NCBI GenBank assembly: GCA_039201605.1
Contig: JBCCRO010000026.1
Span: forward strand, 1-64,000
Reading direction: 5' to 3'
DNA length: 64,000 nt
DNA from: CADEDH01 sp039201605
GTDB taxonomy: Bacteria; Actinomycetota; Acidimicrobiia; Acidimicrobiales; SZUA-35
This document shows, one piece after another, positions 41,524-49,697 of the stretch. The number at the start of each line of letters is the position of its first letter. Position 1 is the stretch's first letter. The translations under genes were made by a program, and so were the position numbers. Under the pieces are notes generated by a model. It searched no databases and was not told the DNA's origin. It worked only from the letters and a program-made list of their open reading frames with translations.

Positions 41524-42266
41524 CGCCCCGGCCAGGCCCGGCGGGGGCGCTCCCCCACCCGCAGCGCCGCCGTCTCGAGCAGCAGGGCCAGCGCGATGGC
41601 CACCACGGCCCAGGCGAAGACCTCGGGCGTGTCGAGCGTTGTCCGGGCCCGGGCGATCCGGGCACCGACGCCGTCGGAGCCGGAGAGCAGTTCGGCCATG
41701 ATCGTCAAGCGGACGGAGGTGGCGACCACCGAGGCGGCGGCCGCCGCCACCGGGGCGGCGACGGCGGGCAGGGTCAGCCGGGACAGGCGCCACCACGGCG
41801 AGACGTGCAGCCCGGCCGCCATCTCCACCACATCGGGGTCGATGGCCTTCACCGCCTCGGCGGTGGCGAGCCACACGAACGGCATCGTGGCCAGGGCGAC
41901 CACCCATGGGGCGGCGTCGCCGTCGAGACCGACCCACAGCGAGACCAGCACCACGGTGATGATCGGGGGAATGCCGACCAGCACCGCCCGCAGGGGCCGG
42001 CTCAGGGCGTCGAACGAGGGCCACGAGCCGGCCCCGAGGCCGAGGGCAACGCCGCCGATCACGGCCAGCGTCGAGCCCCGGGCCCCGCGCCACATCGTCC
42101 GCCCCAGCTCCGACCACAGGGGCCCGTCGGCCAGCTCGGCCAGCCGGACCGCCGTCTCCGCCGGACTCGGGACCAGGACCGTGGGCCGGCGGGCGGCCAC
42201 CACCGTCCACACCAGCACCACGGCTCCGGCCCCGATGAGGGCCAGCACCGCCCGCCGCCGGCTCAC
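41487..42266 (-). CDS. ABC transporter permease, NitT/TauT (SsuC/TauC) type
   Basis: 259 aa from GTG 42266, overlapping the binding-protein stop as GTGA. About six membrane segments. The BPD_transp_1/EAA-loop region reads EMAAGLHVSPWWRLSRLTLP, which contacts the ATPase. The pattern PSPAETAVRLAELADGPLWS near the N-terminus is typical of sulfonate, nitrate and taurine permeases. Only one permease gene is present, so it probably works as a homodimer. Its partner ATPase is on the other strand (44236-44838). Confidence 0.88.
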   Translation of the reverse strand: MSRRRAVLALIGAGAVVLVWTVVAARRPTVLVPSPAETAVRLAELADGPLWSELGRTMWRGARGSTLAVIGGVALGLGAGSWPSFDALSRPLRAVLVGIPPIITVVLVSLWVGLDGDAAPWVVALATMPFVWLATAEAVKAIDPDVVEMAAGLHVSPWWRLSRLTLPAVAAPVAAAAASVVATSVRLTIMAELLSGSDGVGARIARARTTLDTPEVFAWAVVAIALALLLETAALRVGERPRRAWPGRQQLYSSSAPAG

Positions 42267-43405
42267 CCGGTGAAGAACTCCTCCGGGGGCAGGCCGCCGG
42301 CCAGGCCCTCGGGCGAGTCGTCGAGCAGCTGGGTGAACAGCAGATCGAGGTCGGTCCTGGCCTCGGGCACGCTCCGGTAGGCGAGATCGAGCGAGCCGAC
42401 GACGCCGGTGACGAGCGGGGCCGGCAGCCCGGTCGCCTCGGCCAGCATGGCGGCCGCCACCTCGGGGTCGTCGGCGGTGCGACCCACCGCAGCGCCGGAC
42501 GAAGCCTGCAGGGCCTCGATGACGTCGGGCCGCTCGTCGACCAACGATCCGGTGGCGACGACGGCGATCTGCGGTAGCCGATCGCCGCCGGTCGATGCCG
42601 ACCACGCATCCTGTAGATCGATGACAGGGGCCAGATCCTGACCGGCGGCCGTCGCCTGAGCGGCGGCGGCCGAGGCGAAGTGCTCGGGCAGGACGGCGAA
42701 GGTCACCTCACCGGCCGCGGCCGCCGCCACCAGGTCGGGCAGCGACGTGCCGTAGCGGATCTCCACCGTGTCCAGGTCGACCCCGTTGTCGGTGGCCAGG
42801 CTGCGGAACAGCACGTCGGCGATGTCGCCGGGGAAGGGTAGGTCGACGGTGGCGCCCTCGATCTCGGACCAACCAGCGCCTGCCGGGCCGACCACCTGCA
42901 GGAGCTGGGCGTCGACGACGCCGATCAGGCGGACGTCCACCTCCCGATTGGCCAGGATGGCGGCCACGTTGGTCGGCATGATCGCGACGTCGAGCTCGCC
43001 GGTGGCGAAGCCGGTGCGCAACTCGTCGGGGGTGGCGATGGGCACGGTGGTCGCCGCCGCCAGACCGTCGAGCTCGGGGGCGGCACTCACCCCGCCCAGG
43101 GTGGCGATCTGCACCAGTCCGAACGGGACGCCCACGCTCAGGTCGGCCGGTTCGGTCTCGGCCGGTTCGGTCTCGGCCGCCGCCGCACCGTCGGCCGCCT
43201 CGTCGTTCTGCCCAGCCCCGTCGTCGGCGGCGGCATCGTCGCTCTCGACCGGGTCGCCGTCATCGCCCACCCCGGACGCCGAGGCGGAGGCCGAGGGGGA
43301 GGCGGCGACGTCGGTGTCGGCGGTGTCGCCGTCGCTGCAGGCGGCGAGCAGCAGCGCCATCACCAGCAGGAGTGGTCGTAGGTGGTCTTGTGTCCTGAAT
43401 TGCAT
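42263..43405 (-). CDS. ABC transporter substrate-binding lipoprotein
   Basis: 380 aa. The N-terminal signal ends in lipobox LLAAC (Cys about 22). A long acidic/Ala/Ser linker (about 25-87) with a repeat ETEPAETEPA precedes the NMT1/TauA-like domain: GVPFGLVQIATLGGV, LDVAIMPTNVAAILANREVD and DLPFPGDIADVLFRSLATDN. Such proteins bind sulfonates, pyrimidine precursors, nitrate or thiamine precursors outside the membrane; the ligand cannot be told. The gene starts at an ATG inside the palindrome ATTGCATGCAAT. Permease follows by a 4-bp overlap. Confidence 0.88.
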   Translation of the reverse strand: MQFRTQDHLRPLLLVMALLLAACSDGDTADTDVAASPSASASASGVGDDGDPVESDDAAADDGAGQNDEAADGAAAAETEPAETEPADLSVGVPFGLVQIATLGGVSAAPELDGLAAATTVPIATPDELRTGFATGELDVAIMPTNVAAILANREVDVRLIGVVDAQLLQVVGPAGAGWSEIEGATVDLPFPGDIADVLFRSLATDNGVDLDTVEIRYGTSLPDLVAAAAAGEVTFAVLPEHFASAAAAQATAAGQDLAPVIDLQDAWSASTGGDRLPQIAVVATGSLVDERPDVIEALQASSGAAVGRTADDPEVAAAMLAEATGLPAPLVTGVVGSLDLAYRSVPEARTDLDLLFTQLLDDSPEGLAGGLPPEEFFTG

Positions 43406-43435
43406 GCAATCTATGATAAGCAGAGTTAACTTCTG
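43399..43435. promoter_or_regulatory. Palindromes in the divergent transporter promoter
   Basis: ATTGCATGCAAT (43399-43410) is a perfect 12-bp palindrome containing the binding-protein start codon. AGTTAACT (43424-43431) is a second palindrome. Both lie in the 72-bp gap between the two divergent halves of the transporter locus and could be sites for the locus GntR regulator. Inference from place. Confidence 0.45.
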
Positions 43436-43477
43436 AGCTCAAGGGGTTCATGACTCGACACGGAGGCGCCCACACCG

Positions 43478-44239
43478 ATGACGCAGCGTTGGACCCACTA
43501 CGACCGCCTGGCCGCCCACCTCGCCCCGGCGGCGGCCCTGCTCGTTGAGCGCGGCGGCGTCGACCCGGGCACGGTGATCGACATCGGAACCGGTTCCGGC
43601 AACGGCCTCCGAGCGGCGGCCGCCGCCGATCTGGCCATCGACGCCATCGGCCTCGACCTCTCCCGGGACCAGCTGGAGGCGGCCGGAGCGGTCGGGGCGC
43701 CGCTGGTGCGAGGCGACGCCGCCGCCCTGCCCTTCCGTTCGGGTGGCGTCGACGGCGCGATGTCGAACTTCGGCATCATCTTCGCCCCCGACCATGGCCG
43801 AACCCTGACCGAGGTGGCCCGGATCCTGCGGCCGGGAGGGCGGTTCGCCTTCACCGCCTGGGAGCCGGACGGCTGGCCCGAGCCGGCCCGCCAGGCCCTG
43901 GCCGGACGCCTGGGTCGGAGGCTGCCGCCGTTCCCAACCGCACTCGGCCACCCGGAGCGGGCCCATGCGGCGCTGGAGGAGGCCGGGCTGCGCCCGGTCG
44001 AGACCGAGCACCTGAGCCTGCGGTGGCACTTCGACGACCTCGACGACGCCGTCGACGGGCTGACCGAGGCGGCGGGCGGGCTGCGGGTCCTTCGCCGGGC
44101 GATCGAGAATCAACACGGGTGGGACTCGGCCCGGGCCGACCTCCGGGCCGTGATCGAGCCCCACGGCGAGGCCGGAGCAGACGGTCTGGCCATCGTCGAC
44201 CGCTACGTGCTGTTCGTGGCCGAGGCCACCACGCCATGA
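43478..44239 (+). CDS. SAM-dependent methyltransferase in transporter operon
   Basis: 253 aa class I methyltransferase. SAM-binding motif I VIDIGTGSGNGLRAA, acidic motif II AIGLDLSRDQLE, motif III VRGDAAALPFRSGGVDGAMS and the VARILRPGGRFAFTAWEPDG strand are all clear. The acceptor is unknown; UbiE/Methyltransf_11-like. Its stop overlaps the ATPase start by 4 bp, so it is made with the transporter ATPase. The arrangement hints that the imported compound is methylated, or that the compound is a methyl acceptor. Confidence 0.88.
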   Translation: MTQRWTHYDRLAAHLAPAAALLVERGGVDPGTVIDIGTGSGNGLRAAAAADLAIDAIGLDLSRDQLEAAGAVGAPLVRGDAAALPFRSGGVDGAMSNFGIIFAPDHGRTLTEVARILRPGGRFAFTAWEPDGWPEPARQALAGRLGRRLPPFPTALGHPERAHAALEEAGLRPVETEHLSLRWHFDDLDDAVDGLTEAAGGLRVLRRAIENQHGWDSARADLRAVIEPHGEAGADGLAIVDRYVLFVAEATTP

Positions 44240-44838
44240 CCGGCGGCGTCGTCCAGGCCGAGGCCCTGGTGGCCGGCATCGGCGACCATCGCACGGCACC
44301 GATCGATGTGACCATCGCCGGCGATCGGATCGTGGCCCTCGTCGGCCCGTCGGGCGTCGGCAAGACCACGGTGCTGCGAACCCTGTCGGGCCTGCTCCCA
44401 CCGGTGGCCGGGACGGTCCGGGCGGAGCCCCGGGCTCCGACCCTGTGTTTCCAGCAGGCGGGGTTGCTGCGGTGGCGCACGGCTGAGGAGAACGCCACCT
44501 TCGGCCTCGGTCGACGGGCCCGACCGGCCGACCGGACCCGCGCCCGCTCGGTGCTGGCCCGGCTCGGCCTCGACGGGCTGGCCGAGCGCTCCCCCGGCGC
44601 CCTCTCGGGCGGCCAGCAGCGGCGGGTGGCGATCGCCCGGGCCATCCTCGCCGCCCGATCCGTCCTCCTCGTCGACGAACCCTTCGCCCACCTCGACGAC
44701 GACGCCGCCGATCTGGTGATCGCCACCCTGCGGGCCCTGGCCGCCGACGGCATCCCGGTCGGCGTGGCCGTGCACTCCCACACCGACGCCGCCAGGATCG
44801 CCGACATCGCCGTGGAGATCGCTCTAGCGTGCCACTAG
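44236..44838 (+). CDS. ABC transporter ATPase, NitT/TauT type
   Basis: 200 aa from ATG 44236 (4-bp overlap). Walker A GPSGVGKTT, Q-loop CFQQAGLLRWR, signature LSGGQQRRVAIARA, Walker B VLLVDEPFAHLD and the switch His in VAVHSHTDAA are all present. At 200 residues it is a bare nucleotide-binding domain. It partners the permease and binding protein encoded on the opposite strand. The split placement across a divergent promoter with a methyltransferase in between is unusual for these importers. Confidence 0.93.
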   Translation: MTGGVVQAEALVAGIGDHRTAPIDVTIAGDRIVALVGPSGVGKTTVLRTLSGLLPPVAGTVRAEPRAPTLCFQQAGLLRWRTAEENATFGLGRRARPADRTRARSVLARLGLDGLAERSPGALSGGQQRRVAIARAILAARSVLLVDEPFAHLDDDAADLVIATLRALAADGIPVGVAVHSHTDAARIADIAVEIALACH

Positions 44839-44841
44839 CCC

Positions 44842-45501
44842 ATGACCGAGTCCCCGCTCGCCGCCTCCATCGCCCGACTGATGATCTCGACCGAGATCCC
44901 ACCGGGCTCGCACGTGACCGCGGCCGGCCTGGCCGAGCGGCTCCACGTGTCGCGCACCCCGGTCCGGGAGGCGATCCGCGAGTTGGCCGCCCTGGGACTG
45001 GTGGTCGTCCACGACAACCGGGGCGCCTTCGTCGTCGACCCCGACGACATCCCGACGGCGGAGATGATCGACCTCCTCGCCACCCGACGCCGCCTCGAAC
45101 CGTGGGTGTTGTCGCTGGCCGCTGAGCGTCGGACCGACGACGACCTCACCCTGATCGCCGACGCCCTCGCCGCCGGGGAGCGGGCGATGGCTGCCGGCGA
45201 CGCCGGTGCCCTCAACCTGGCCCACCACGCCCTGCTCCGGTCGCTGACCTCGGCCGGCCACAACGAGGCCGCCGACATCGCCCTGGCCCCGCTCCACTAC
45301 CGGACGTGCCTGGTCTTCGCCCGAGTGGCACCCCTCGTCCTGCCCTCGGGCTGGCCCCAACACGCCGCAATCGCCGCGGCCATCCGATCGGCCGACGGCG
45401 ACACCGCCCACGACCTCCACCGACGACATCTGGACGAGATCATCGCCAGCCTCGAGGCGGGCGATGACGCCGACGGCGAACCCGACGGGCACCCCCGCTG
45501 A
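44842..45501 (+). CDS. GntR-family regulator (FCD subfamily)
   Basis: 219 aa. The winged helix-turn-helix is at residues 15-75 (GSHVTAAGLAERLHVSRTPV, REAIRELAALGLVVV). The C-terminal all-helical FCD domain (EMIDLLATRRRLEPWVLSLA, HHALLRSLTSAGHN, HRRHLDEIIASL) normally binds a metal and a carboxylate ligand. It starts 3 bp after the ATPase gene and is the last gene of the transporter operon, so it most likely regulates it. It could also act on aconitase, which starts 160 bp further down. Confidence 0.92.
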   Translation: MTESPLAASIARLMISTEIPPGSHVTAAGLAERLHVSRTPVREAIRELAALGLVVVHDNRGAFVVDPDDIPTAEMIDLLATRRRLEPWVLSLAAERRTDDDLTLIADALAAGERAMAAGDAGALNLAHHALLRSLTSAGHNEAADIALAPLHYRTCLVFARVAPLVLPSGWPQHAAIAAAIRSADGDTAHDLHRRHLDEIIASLEAGDDADGEPDGHPR

Positions 45502-45557
45502 GACCGCCCCGACGGCGGCCATCCGTCGGGCTCCACCGGTGGCGGATCGGGGACTAC

Positions 45558-45577
45558 TTGTATTAGATTTGTATCAT
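45558..45577 (+). promoter_or_regulatory. Direct repeats TTGTAT and -10-like TATCAT before aconitase
   Basis: TTGTAT occurs at 45558-45563 and 45569-45574, 11 bp apart (one helical turn), and runs into TATCAT (45572-45577), a -10-like box. This AT-rich 20-mer in a very GC-rich gap is the likely promoter/operator of the aconitase gene. The regulator is unknown; the neighbouring GntR protein is a candidate. Confidence 0.5.
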
Positions 45578-45661
45578 GAGTGTGGGGAAGGGAACCCCGC
45601 ACGCTGCTCGGCGGTTCCCACGCCGCCGAGCACTCTGCCTCATTCCCACAAGGAGCGCGCC

Positions 45662-47953
45662 ATGGCCGTCGGACCGGAGACCCCCATCGAACTCATCGAG
45701 GGCGTGTACGCCACCCTCGACGAACGGGTCGGCGGTCTTCGACAGCGCCTCGGTCGCCCGCTGACGCTGGCCGAGAAGATCCTGGCCAACCACCTCGACG
45801 ATGCCGACGCCGAGGTCGAGCGGGCGGTGAGCTACGTCGACTTCCGCCCCGACCGGGTGGCCATGCAGGACGCCACCGCCCAGATGGCGTGGCTCCAGTT
45901 CATGACCTCGGGCCTGACCGAGGTCCGGGTGCCGACCACCACCCACTGCGACCACCTGATCCAGGCCCGCGAGGACGGCAAGCGTGACCTGTTGGCCGCC
46001 CTGAGCAACAACGACGAGGTGTTCGACTTCCTCGAGTCGGTGTGCGCCAAGTACGGGGCAGGCTTCTGGAAGCCGGGGTCGGGCATCATCCATCAGGTCG
46101 TGCTGGAGAACTACGCCTTCCCCGGCGGCATGATGATCGGCACCGACAGCCACACCCCCAACGCCGGCGGTCTGGGCATGGTCGCCATCGGTGTCGGCGG
46201 GGCCGACGCCGTGGACGTGATGACCGGCTTCCCCTGGAACGTGCGCTGGCCCAAGATGATCGGCGTCCATCTCACCGGCGAGCTTTCGGGGTGGACCGCG
46301 GCCAAGGACGTCATCCTCAAGGTGGCCGAGATCCTCACCGTGAAGGGCGGCACCGGCGCCATCGTCGAGTACTTCGGCCCGGGGGCCAACAGCCTCTCGT
46401 GCACCGGCAAGGGCACCATCTGCAACATGGGGGCCGAGATCGGGGCCACCACCTCGCTGTTCGGCTACGACGACGCCATGGCCCGCTACCTCAAGTCGAC
46501 CGGCCGTGAGGCCACGGCCGACGCCGCCAACGCGGTGGCCCACCACCTCCGCTCCGACGACGAGGTGCTGGCCGATCCGCATCGGTACTACGACCAGGTC
46601 ATCGAGATCGACCTGTCCACCCTCACCCCCCACATCAACGGCCCCCACACCCCCGACCTGGCCCGGGAGGTGGCGGCCCTGGGCGAGGAGGCCCGACGCG
46701 AGGGCTGGCCGTTGCAGATCTCGGCCGCCCTCATCGGCAGCTGCACCAATTCCTCCTACGAGGACATCACCCGGGCCGCCTCGATCGCCCGCCAGGCGGC
46801 GGCCGCCGGTCTCGAGGTCAAGACCCCACTCCTGATCACCCCCGGCTCCGAGCAGGTGCGGGCCACCATCGAGCGGGACGGGCTCCTGGCCGACTTCGAG
46901 GCCCTCGGCCCCGACGTGGCCGTGCTGGCCAACGCCTGCGGCCCCTGCATCGGCCAGTGGGACCGAAGCGGCGACCCCGACTACCAGGTCGGCAAGCCCA
47001 ATTCGATCGTCACCTCCTACAACCGGAACTTCCCCAAGCGCAACGACGGCGACGCCGCCACCCTTGCCTTCGTCACCTCGCCGGAGACCGTGATCGCCCT
47101 CGCCCTGGCCGGCACGCTCGACTTCGACCCGATCAACGACTCGCTCACCGCCCCCGACGGCACCGAGGTCCGCCTCGACATCCCCGTCGGCGAGGAGCTG
47201 CCGGCCAAGGGCTTCGACGAGGGCGAGAGCGGCTTCATCGCCCCACCCGAGGACGGCTCCCACATCGAGGTCAAGGTCTCGCCCACCTCGGATCGACTCC
47301 AGGTGCTCGAGCCGTTCTCCGCCTGGGACGGCGACGACTTCACCAACCTGCCGATCCTGGTCAAGGCCTACGGCAAGTTCACCACCGACCACATCTCGAT
47401 GGCCGGTCCGTGGCTCAAGTACCGGGGCCACCTGGAGAACATCTCGGGCAACCTCTACCTCGGCGCCGTCAGCGCCTACAACGAGAACATCGTCGGCCAG
47501 GGCAAGAACCAGCTCACCGGCGAGCGCCAGAGCTTCCCCGACATGGCCAAGTCGTACCACGAGGCGGGCCAGCACTTCGCCGTGATCGGCTCGGAGAACA
47601 TGGGCGAGGGCTCATCGCGCGAGCACGCCGCCATGGAACCCCGCTTCCGAGGGTGTCAGCTGATCGTGGCCCGGTCCTTCGCCCGCATCCACGAGACCAA
47701 CCTGAAGAAGCAGGGCATCATCCCGGTGACCTTCGCCGACCCGGCCGACTACGACCGCATCGGGGAGGACGACCGGCTCGGCACCGAGGGCCTGGCCGAC
47801 CTCACCCCGGGCCAGCCGCTGACGGTGACGGTCACCACCCCCGAGGGCGACACCTGGAGCTTCGAGGGCAACCACACCTTCAGCGACGACCAGATCGAGT
47901 GGTTCAAGGCGGGCTCGGCCCTGGCCGTGATCCGCCGCAGTATCAACGCCTGA
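45662..47953 (+). CDS. acn: Aconitate hydratase
   Basis: 763 aa from ATG 45662, with ribosome site AAGGAG. The three [4Fe-4S] cysteines are Cys361 in GSCTNSSYED and Cys426/Cys429 in NACGPCIGQW. PTTTHCDHLI and GTDSHTPNAGGLG are substrate loops, and SSREHAAMEP with VARSFARIHETNLKKQG makes up the C-terminal swivel domain. Length is close to the mitochondrial-type aconitase rather than the 890-aa AcnA. It interconverts citrate and isocitrate. Citrate synthase is 4.3 kb away. The DNA upstream has a distinct AT-rich promoter. Confidence 0.96.
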   Translation: MAVGPETPIELIEGVYATLDERVGGLRQRLGRPLTLAEKILANHLDDADAEVERAVSYVDFRPDRVAMQDATAQMAWLQFMTSGLTEVRVPTTTHCDHLIQAREDGKRDLLAALSNNDEVFDFLESVCAKYGAGFWKPGSGIIHQVVLENYAFPGGMMIGTDSHTPNAGGLGMVAIGVGGADAVDVMTGFPWNVRWPKMIGVHLTGELSGWTAAKDVILKVAEILTVKGGTGAIVEYFGPGANSLSCTGKGTICNMGAEIGATTSLFGYDDAMARYLKSTGREATADAANAVAHHLRSDDEVLADPHRYYDQVIEIDLSTLTPHINGPHTPDLAREVAALGEEARREGWPLQISAALIGSCTNSSYEDITRAASIARQAAAAGLEVKTPLLITPGSEQVRATIERDGLLADFEALGPDVAVLANACGPCIGQWDRSGDPDYQVGKPNSIVTSYNRNFPKRNDGDAATLAFVTSPETVIALALAGTLDFDPINDSLTAPDGTEVRLDIPVGEELPAKGFDEGESGFIAPPEDGSHIEVKVSPTSDRLQVLEPFSAWDGDDFTNLPILVKAYGKFTTDHISMAGPWLKYRGHLENISGNLYLGAVSAYNENIVGQGKNQLTGERQSFPDMAKSYHEAGQHFAVIGSENMGEGSSREHAAMEPRFRGCQLIVARSFARIHETNLKKQGIIPVTFADPADYDRIGEDDRLGTEGLADLTPGQPLTVTVTTPEGDTWSFEGNHTFSDDQIEWFKAGSALAVIRRSINA

Positions 47954-47970
47954 GGGATGACGGGCTCCCG

Positions 47971-49359
47971 TCAGCCCTGGTTCTTTCCCGGGGGCATCGT
48001 CCGGGCCAGCTCCTCCGGGGTCGGCTCGCGGTGCTCCCTGGCCTCGGCCGGGAGCAGGTCGACGATCCGAGCCATCAACTCCGCGGTGAGGGCGTCGAGG
48101 TCGTCGCCGTCGGGGTGGTAGGGGTCGCCCACCCGCAGGCGGACCGTGGGCGGCTCGGCCAGGTTCATCAGATACGGCAGCTTGGCGTTGCGGGGCCACG
48201 CCCGCTCGGTCCCCCACACCCCGACCGGCACCAGCGGCGTGCCGGTGGCGAGGGCGAGGCGGACGGCGCCAGCGCGGCCCGTGAGCTGCGGGTCGAAGAA
48301 GGCCTCCCCCCGGGGGATCGTGCCCTGGGGGAAGACGGCGAGTAGCTCGCCGGCCCGCAGGGCGTCCTCGGCCTGGGCGAAGGCGGCGGCGGTGTCGCCG
48401 CCTCGATCGACCCGGATGGCGCCCAGAGCGGTGGCGATCGAGCCGACGACGGGGGCGTCGGTCACCTCCTTCTTGGCCAGGAACCGGATCGGACGATCAC
48501 CCTGGGCGGCGGCGAAGCCCACCACCAGGGGGTCGAGGTAGCTCCGGTGGTTGGAGGCGAGCAGCGCACCGCCCTCGGCCGGTATGCGGTCGAGATCGCC
48601 CAGATCGAGATCGATCCACGGGAAGAGCTCGGGCTGGGCCAGGAGGCCGAGCACGTTCTGCGGCTCGACCCCGATCGGCTTTGGTACGCCGGGCGGAGCA
48701 TTGAACCACACGGTGGGCCAGCCCCGTCGGCGGGCGATGACGAGGAGACGGGCGTCGGGGTTGACGGCGACCGGGTTGCCGACGGCGGACAGCAACGGCA
48801 GGTCGAACACGCTGTCGGAGTAGGCGTAGCTGTCGATCAGGTCGACGCGGTTGGCCCGGGCCCAGACCCGAACCGAGCGCTCCTTGCCCGTCGACCACAC
48901 GAACTCACCGTCGATGCGGCCGGTGTAGCGGCCGTCGGCACCCTCCTGGTAGCGGGTGGCGATGACGGCGTCGAAGCCGAGCTGCTCACCGAAGGGGGCG
49001 ATGACGTCGTAGGGCGTGGTGGTGGCGAGGACGAGCTTGCGGCCGGCCGCCCGGTGCTGCTCGATCGTCTGCCGGGCGAACGGCTCCACCCGGTCGACCA
49101 GGATCGGGGCCACCTCGTGGCCGACGTCCTGCACCTTGCGACGATCCCACCCTCGGGTGGCCCGGACCCCCTGGCGGGTGAGGGCGATCGAGGGCAGGGT
49201 CTCACCCACGACGTCGAAGATCCCGAACAGAAGCTTCCCGATGCCGAGGCGATCCTCGGGCACCAAGCCGCGGGCCCGCATCGACTCGGTGATCACCGGG
49301 CCGCTGGCGCCGAGGAGCAGCGTGCGGTCGAGGTCGAAGACGGCAGCGGCCTCAGGCAT
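47971..49359 (-). CDS. HAD-IB phosphatase fused to PlsC-type acyltransferase
   Basis: 462 aa. Residues 1-215: HAD-IB (SerB-like) with FDLDRT (Asp9, Asp11), VLATTTPYD, YSDSVFDLPLLSAVGNPVAV. Residues about 235-440: PlsC-like, with His271-x4-Asp276 in NHRSYLD and FPQGT at 343-347. The Glu of the usual FPEGT is Gln here. The fusion recalls the HAD-acyltransferase PlsC of mycobacteria. It may dephosphorylate and acylate a lipid, or the HAD part may be regulatory. It lies directly downstream of a 6C-like RNA on the same strand. Confidence 0.9.
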   Translation of the reverse strand: MPEAAAVFDLDRTLLLGASGPVITESMRARGLVPEDRLGIGKLLFGIFDVVGETLPSIALTRQGVRATRGWDRRKVQDVGHEVAPILVDRVEPFARQTIEQHRAAGRKLVLATTTPYDVIAPFGEQLGFDAVIATRYQEGADGRYTGRIDGEFVWSTGKERSVRVWARANRVDLIDSYAYSDSVFDLPLLSAVGNPVAVNPDARLLVIARRRGWPTVWFNAPPGVPKPIGVEPQNVLGLLAQPELFPWIDLDLGDLDRIPAEGGALLASNHRSYLDPLVVGFAAAQGDRPIRFLAKKEVTDAPVVGSIATALGAIRVDRGGDTAAAFAQAEDALRAGELLAVFPQGTIPRGEAFFDPQLTGRAGAVRLALATGTPLVPVGVWGTERAWPRNAKLPYLMNLAEPPTVRLRVGDPYHPDGDDLDALTAELMARIVDLLPAEAREHREPTPEELARTMPPGKNQG

Positions 49360-49410
49360 GTGAGCGGAGGCTAGTGGGACCGTGGCGACGGTGGACCAAC
49401 CAGGAGGCGG

Positions 49411-49443
49411 AAAACGACGAAACCGGCCCGTTAGGCCGGTTTC
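49411..49443 (-). terminator. Intrinsic terminator of the 6C-like RNA
   Basis: Minus strand: arms GAAACCGGCC (49443-49434) and GGCCGGTTTC (49428-49419), perfect over 10 bp with a 5-nt loop, then GTCGTTTTCC. The T-run of four after the stem fits Rho-independent termination. Confidence 0.75.
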
Positions 49444-49534
49444 GGAGCCTGATCGGATGTGGAAGGGGGGGACCTAATCCGACTGACTGGGTGTTCAGCG
49501 TTACCAAGGGGGAACAGGTTTCGTTGAACTGCCC
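49411..49534 (-). ncRNA. 6C-like small RNA
   Basis: Read from about 49534 downward. The first hairpin has stem GTTCA/TGAAC and a loop with TTCCCCCTT; the second has stem TCGGAT/ATCCGA and a loop with GTCCCCCCCTT. It ends in a strong GC stem-loop followed by GTCGTTTT. Two C-run hairpins plus terminator is the actinobacterial 6C RNA (Rfam family 6C). A -10-like TACTCT (49543-49538) sits just upstream. 6C RNAs are small regulatory RNAs thought to base-pair through the C-loops. From memory, the mycobacterial 6C RNA also lies next to a SerB-like HAD gene, as here. Confidence 0.8.
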
Positions 49535-49697
49535 ATCAGAGTAGTGCGACCCATGCCATCTGGCTACCAGCTAGTAATGATAGTTGCGATCGCGTATGTT
49601 GATGGAGGTGGGCCCCTGCAGACGGCAGGCGAGGCCCCGCCGGCGAATGGCCATCGAGGTTCATGGTCGCGACAGATCTGTGCCATCATCTCTAGCG

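Noticed and set aside
41038..42609. 523-codon minus-strand open frame
   Set aside because: Out-of-frame shadow over the permease and binding-protein genes; the permease frame shows membrane segments and the family loop.
45563..47575. 670-codon minus-strand open frame
   Set aside because: Antisense shadow of the aconitase gene.
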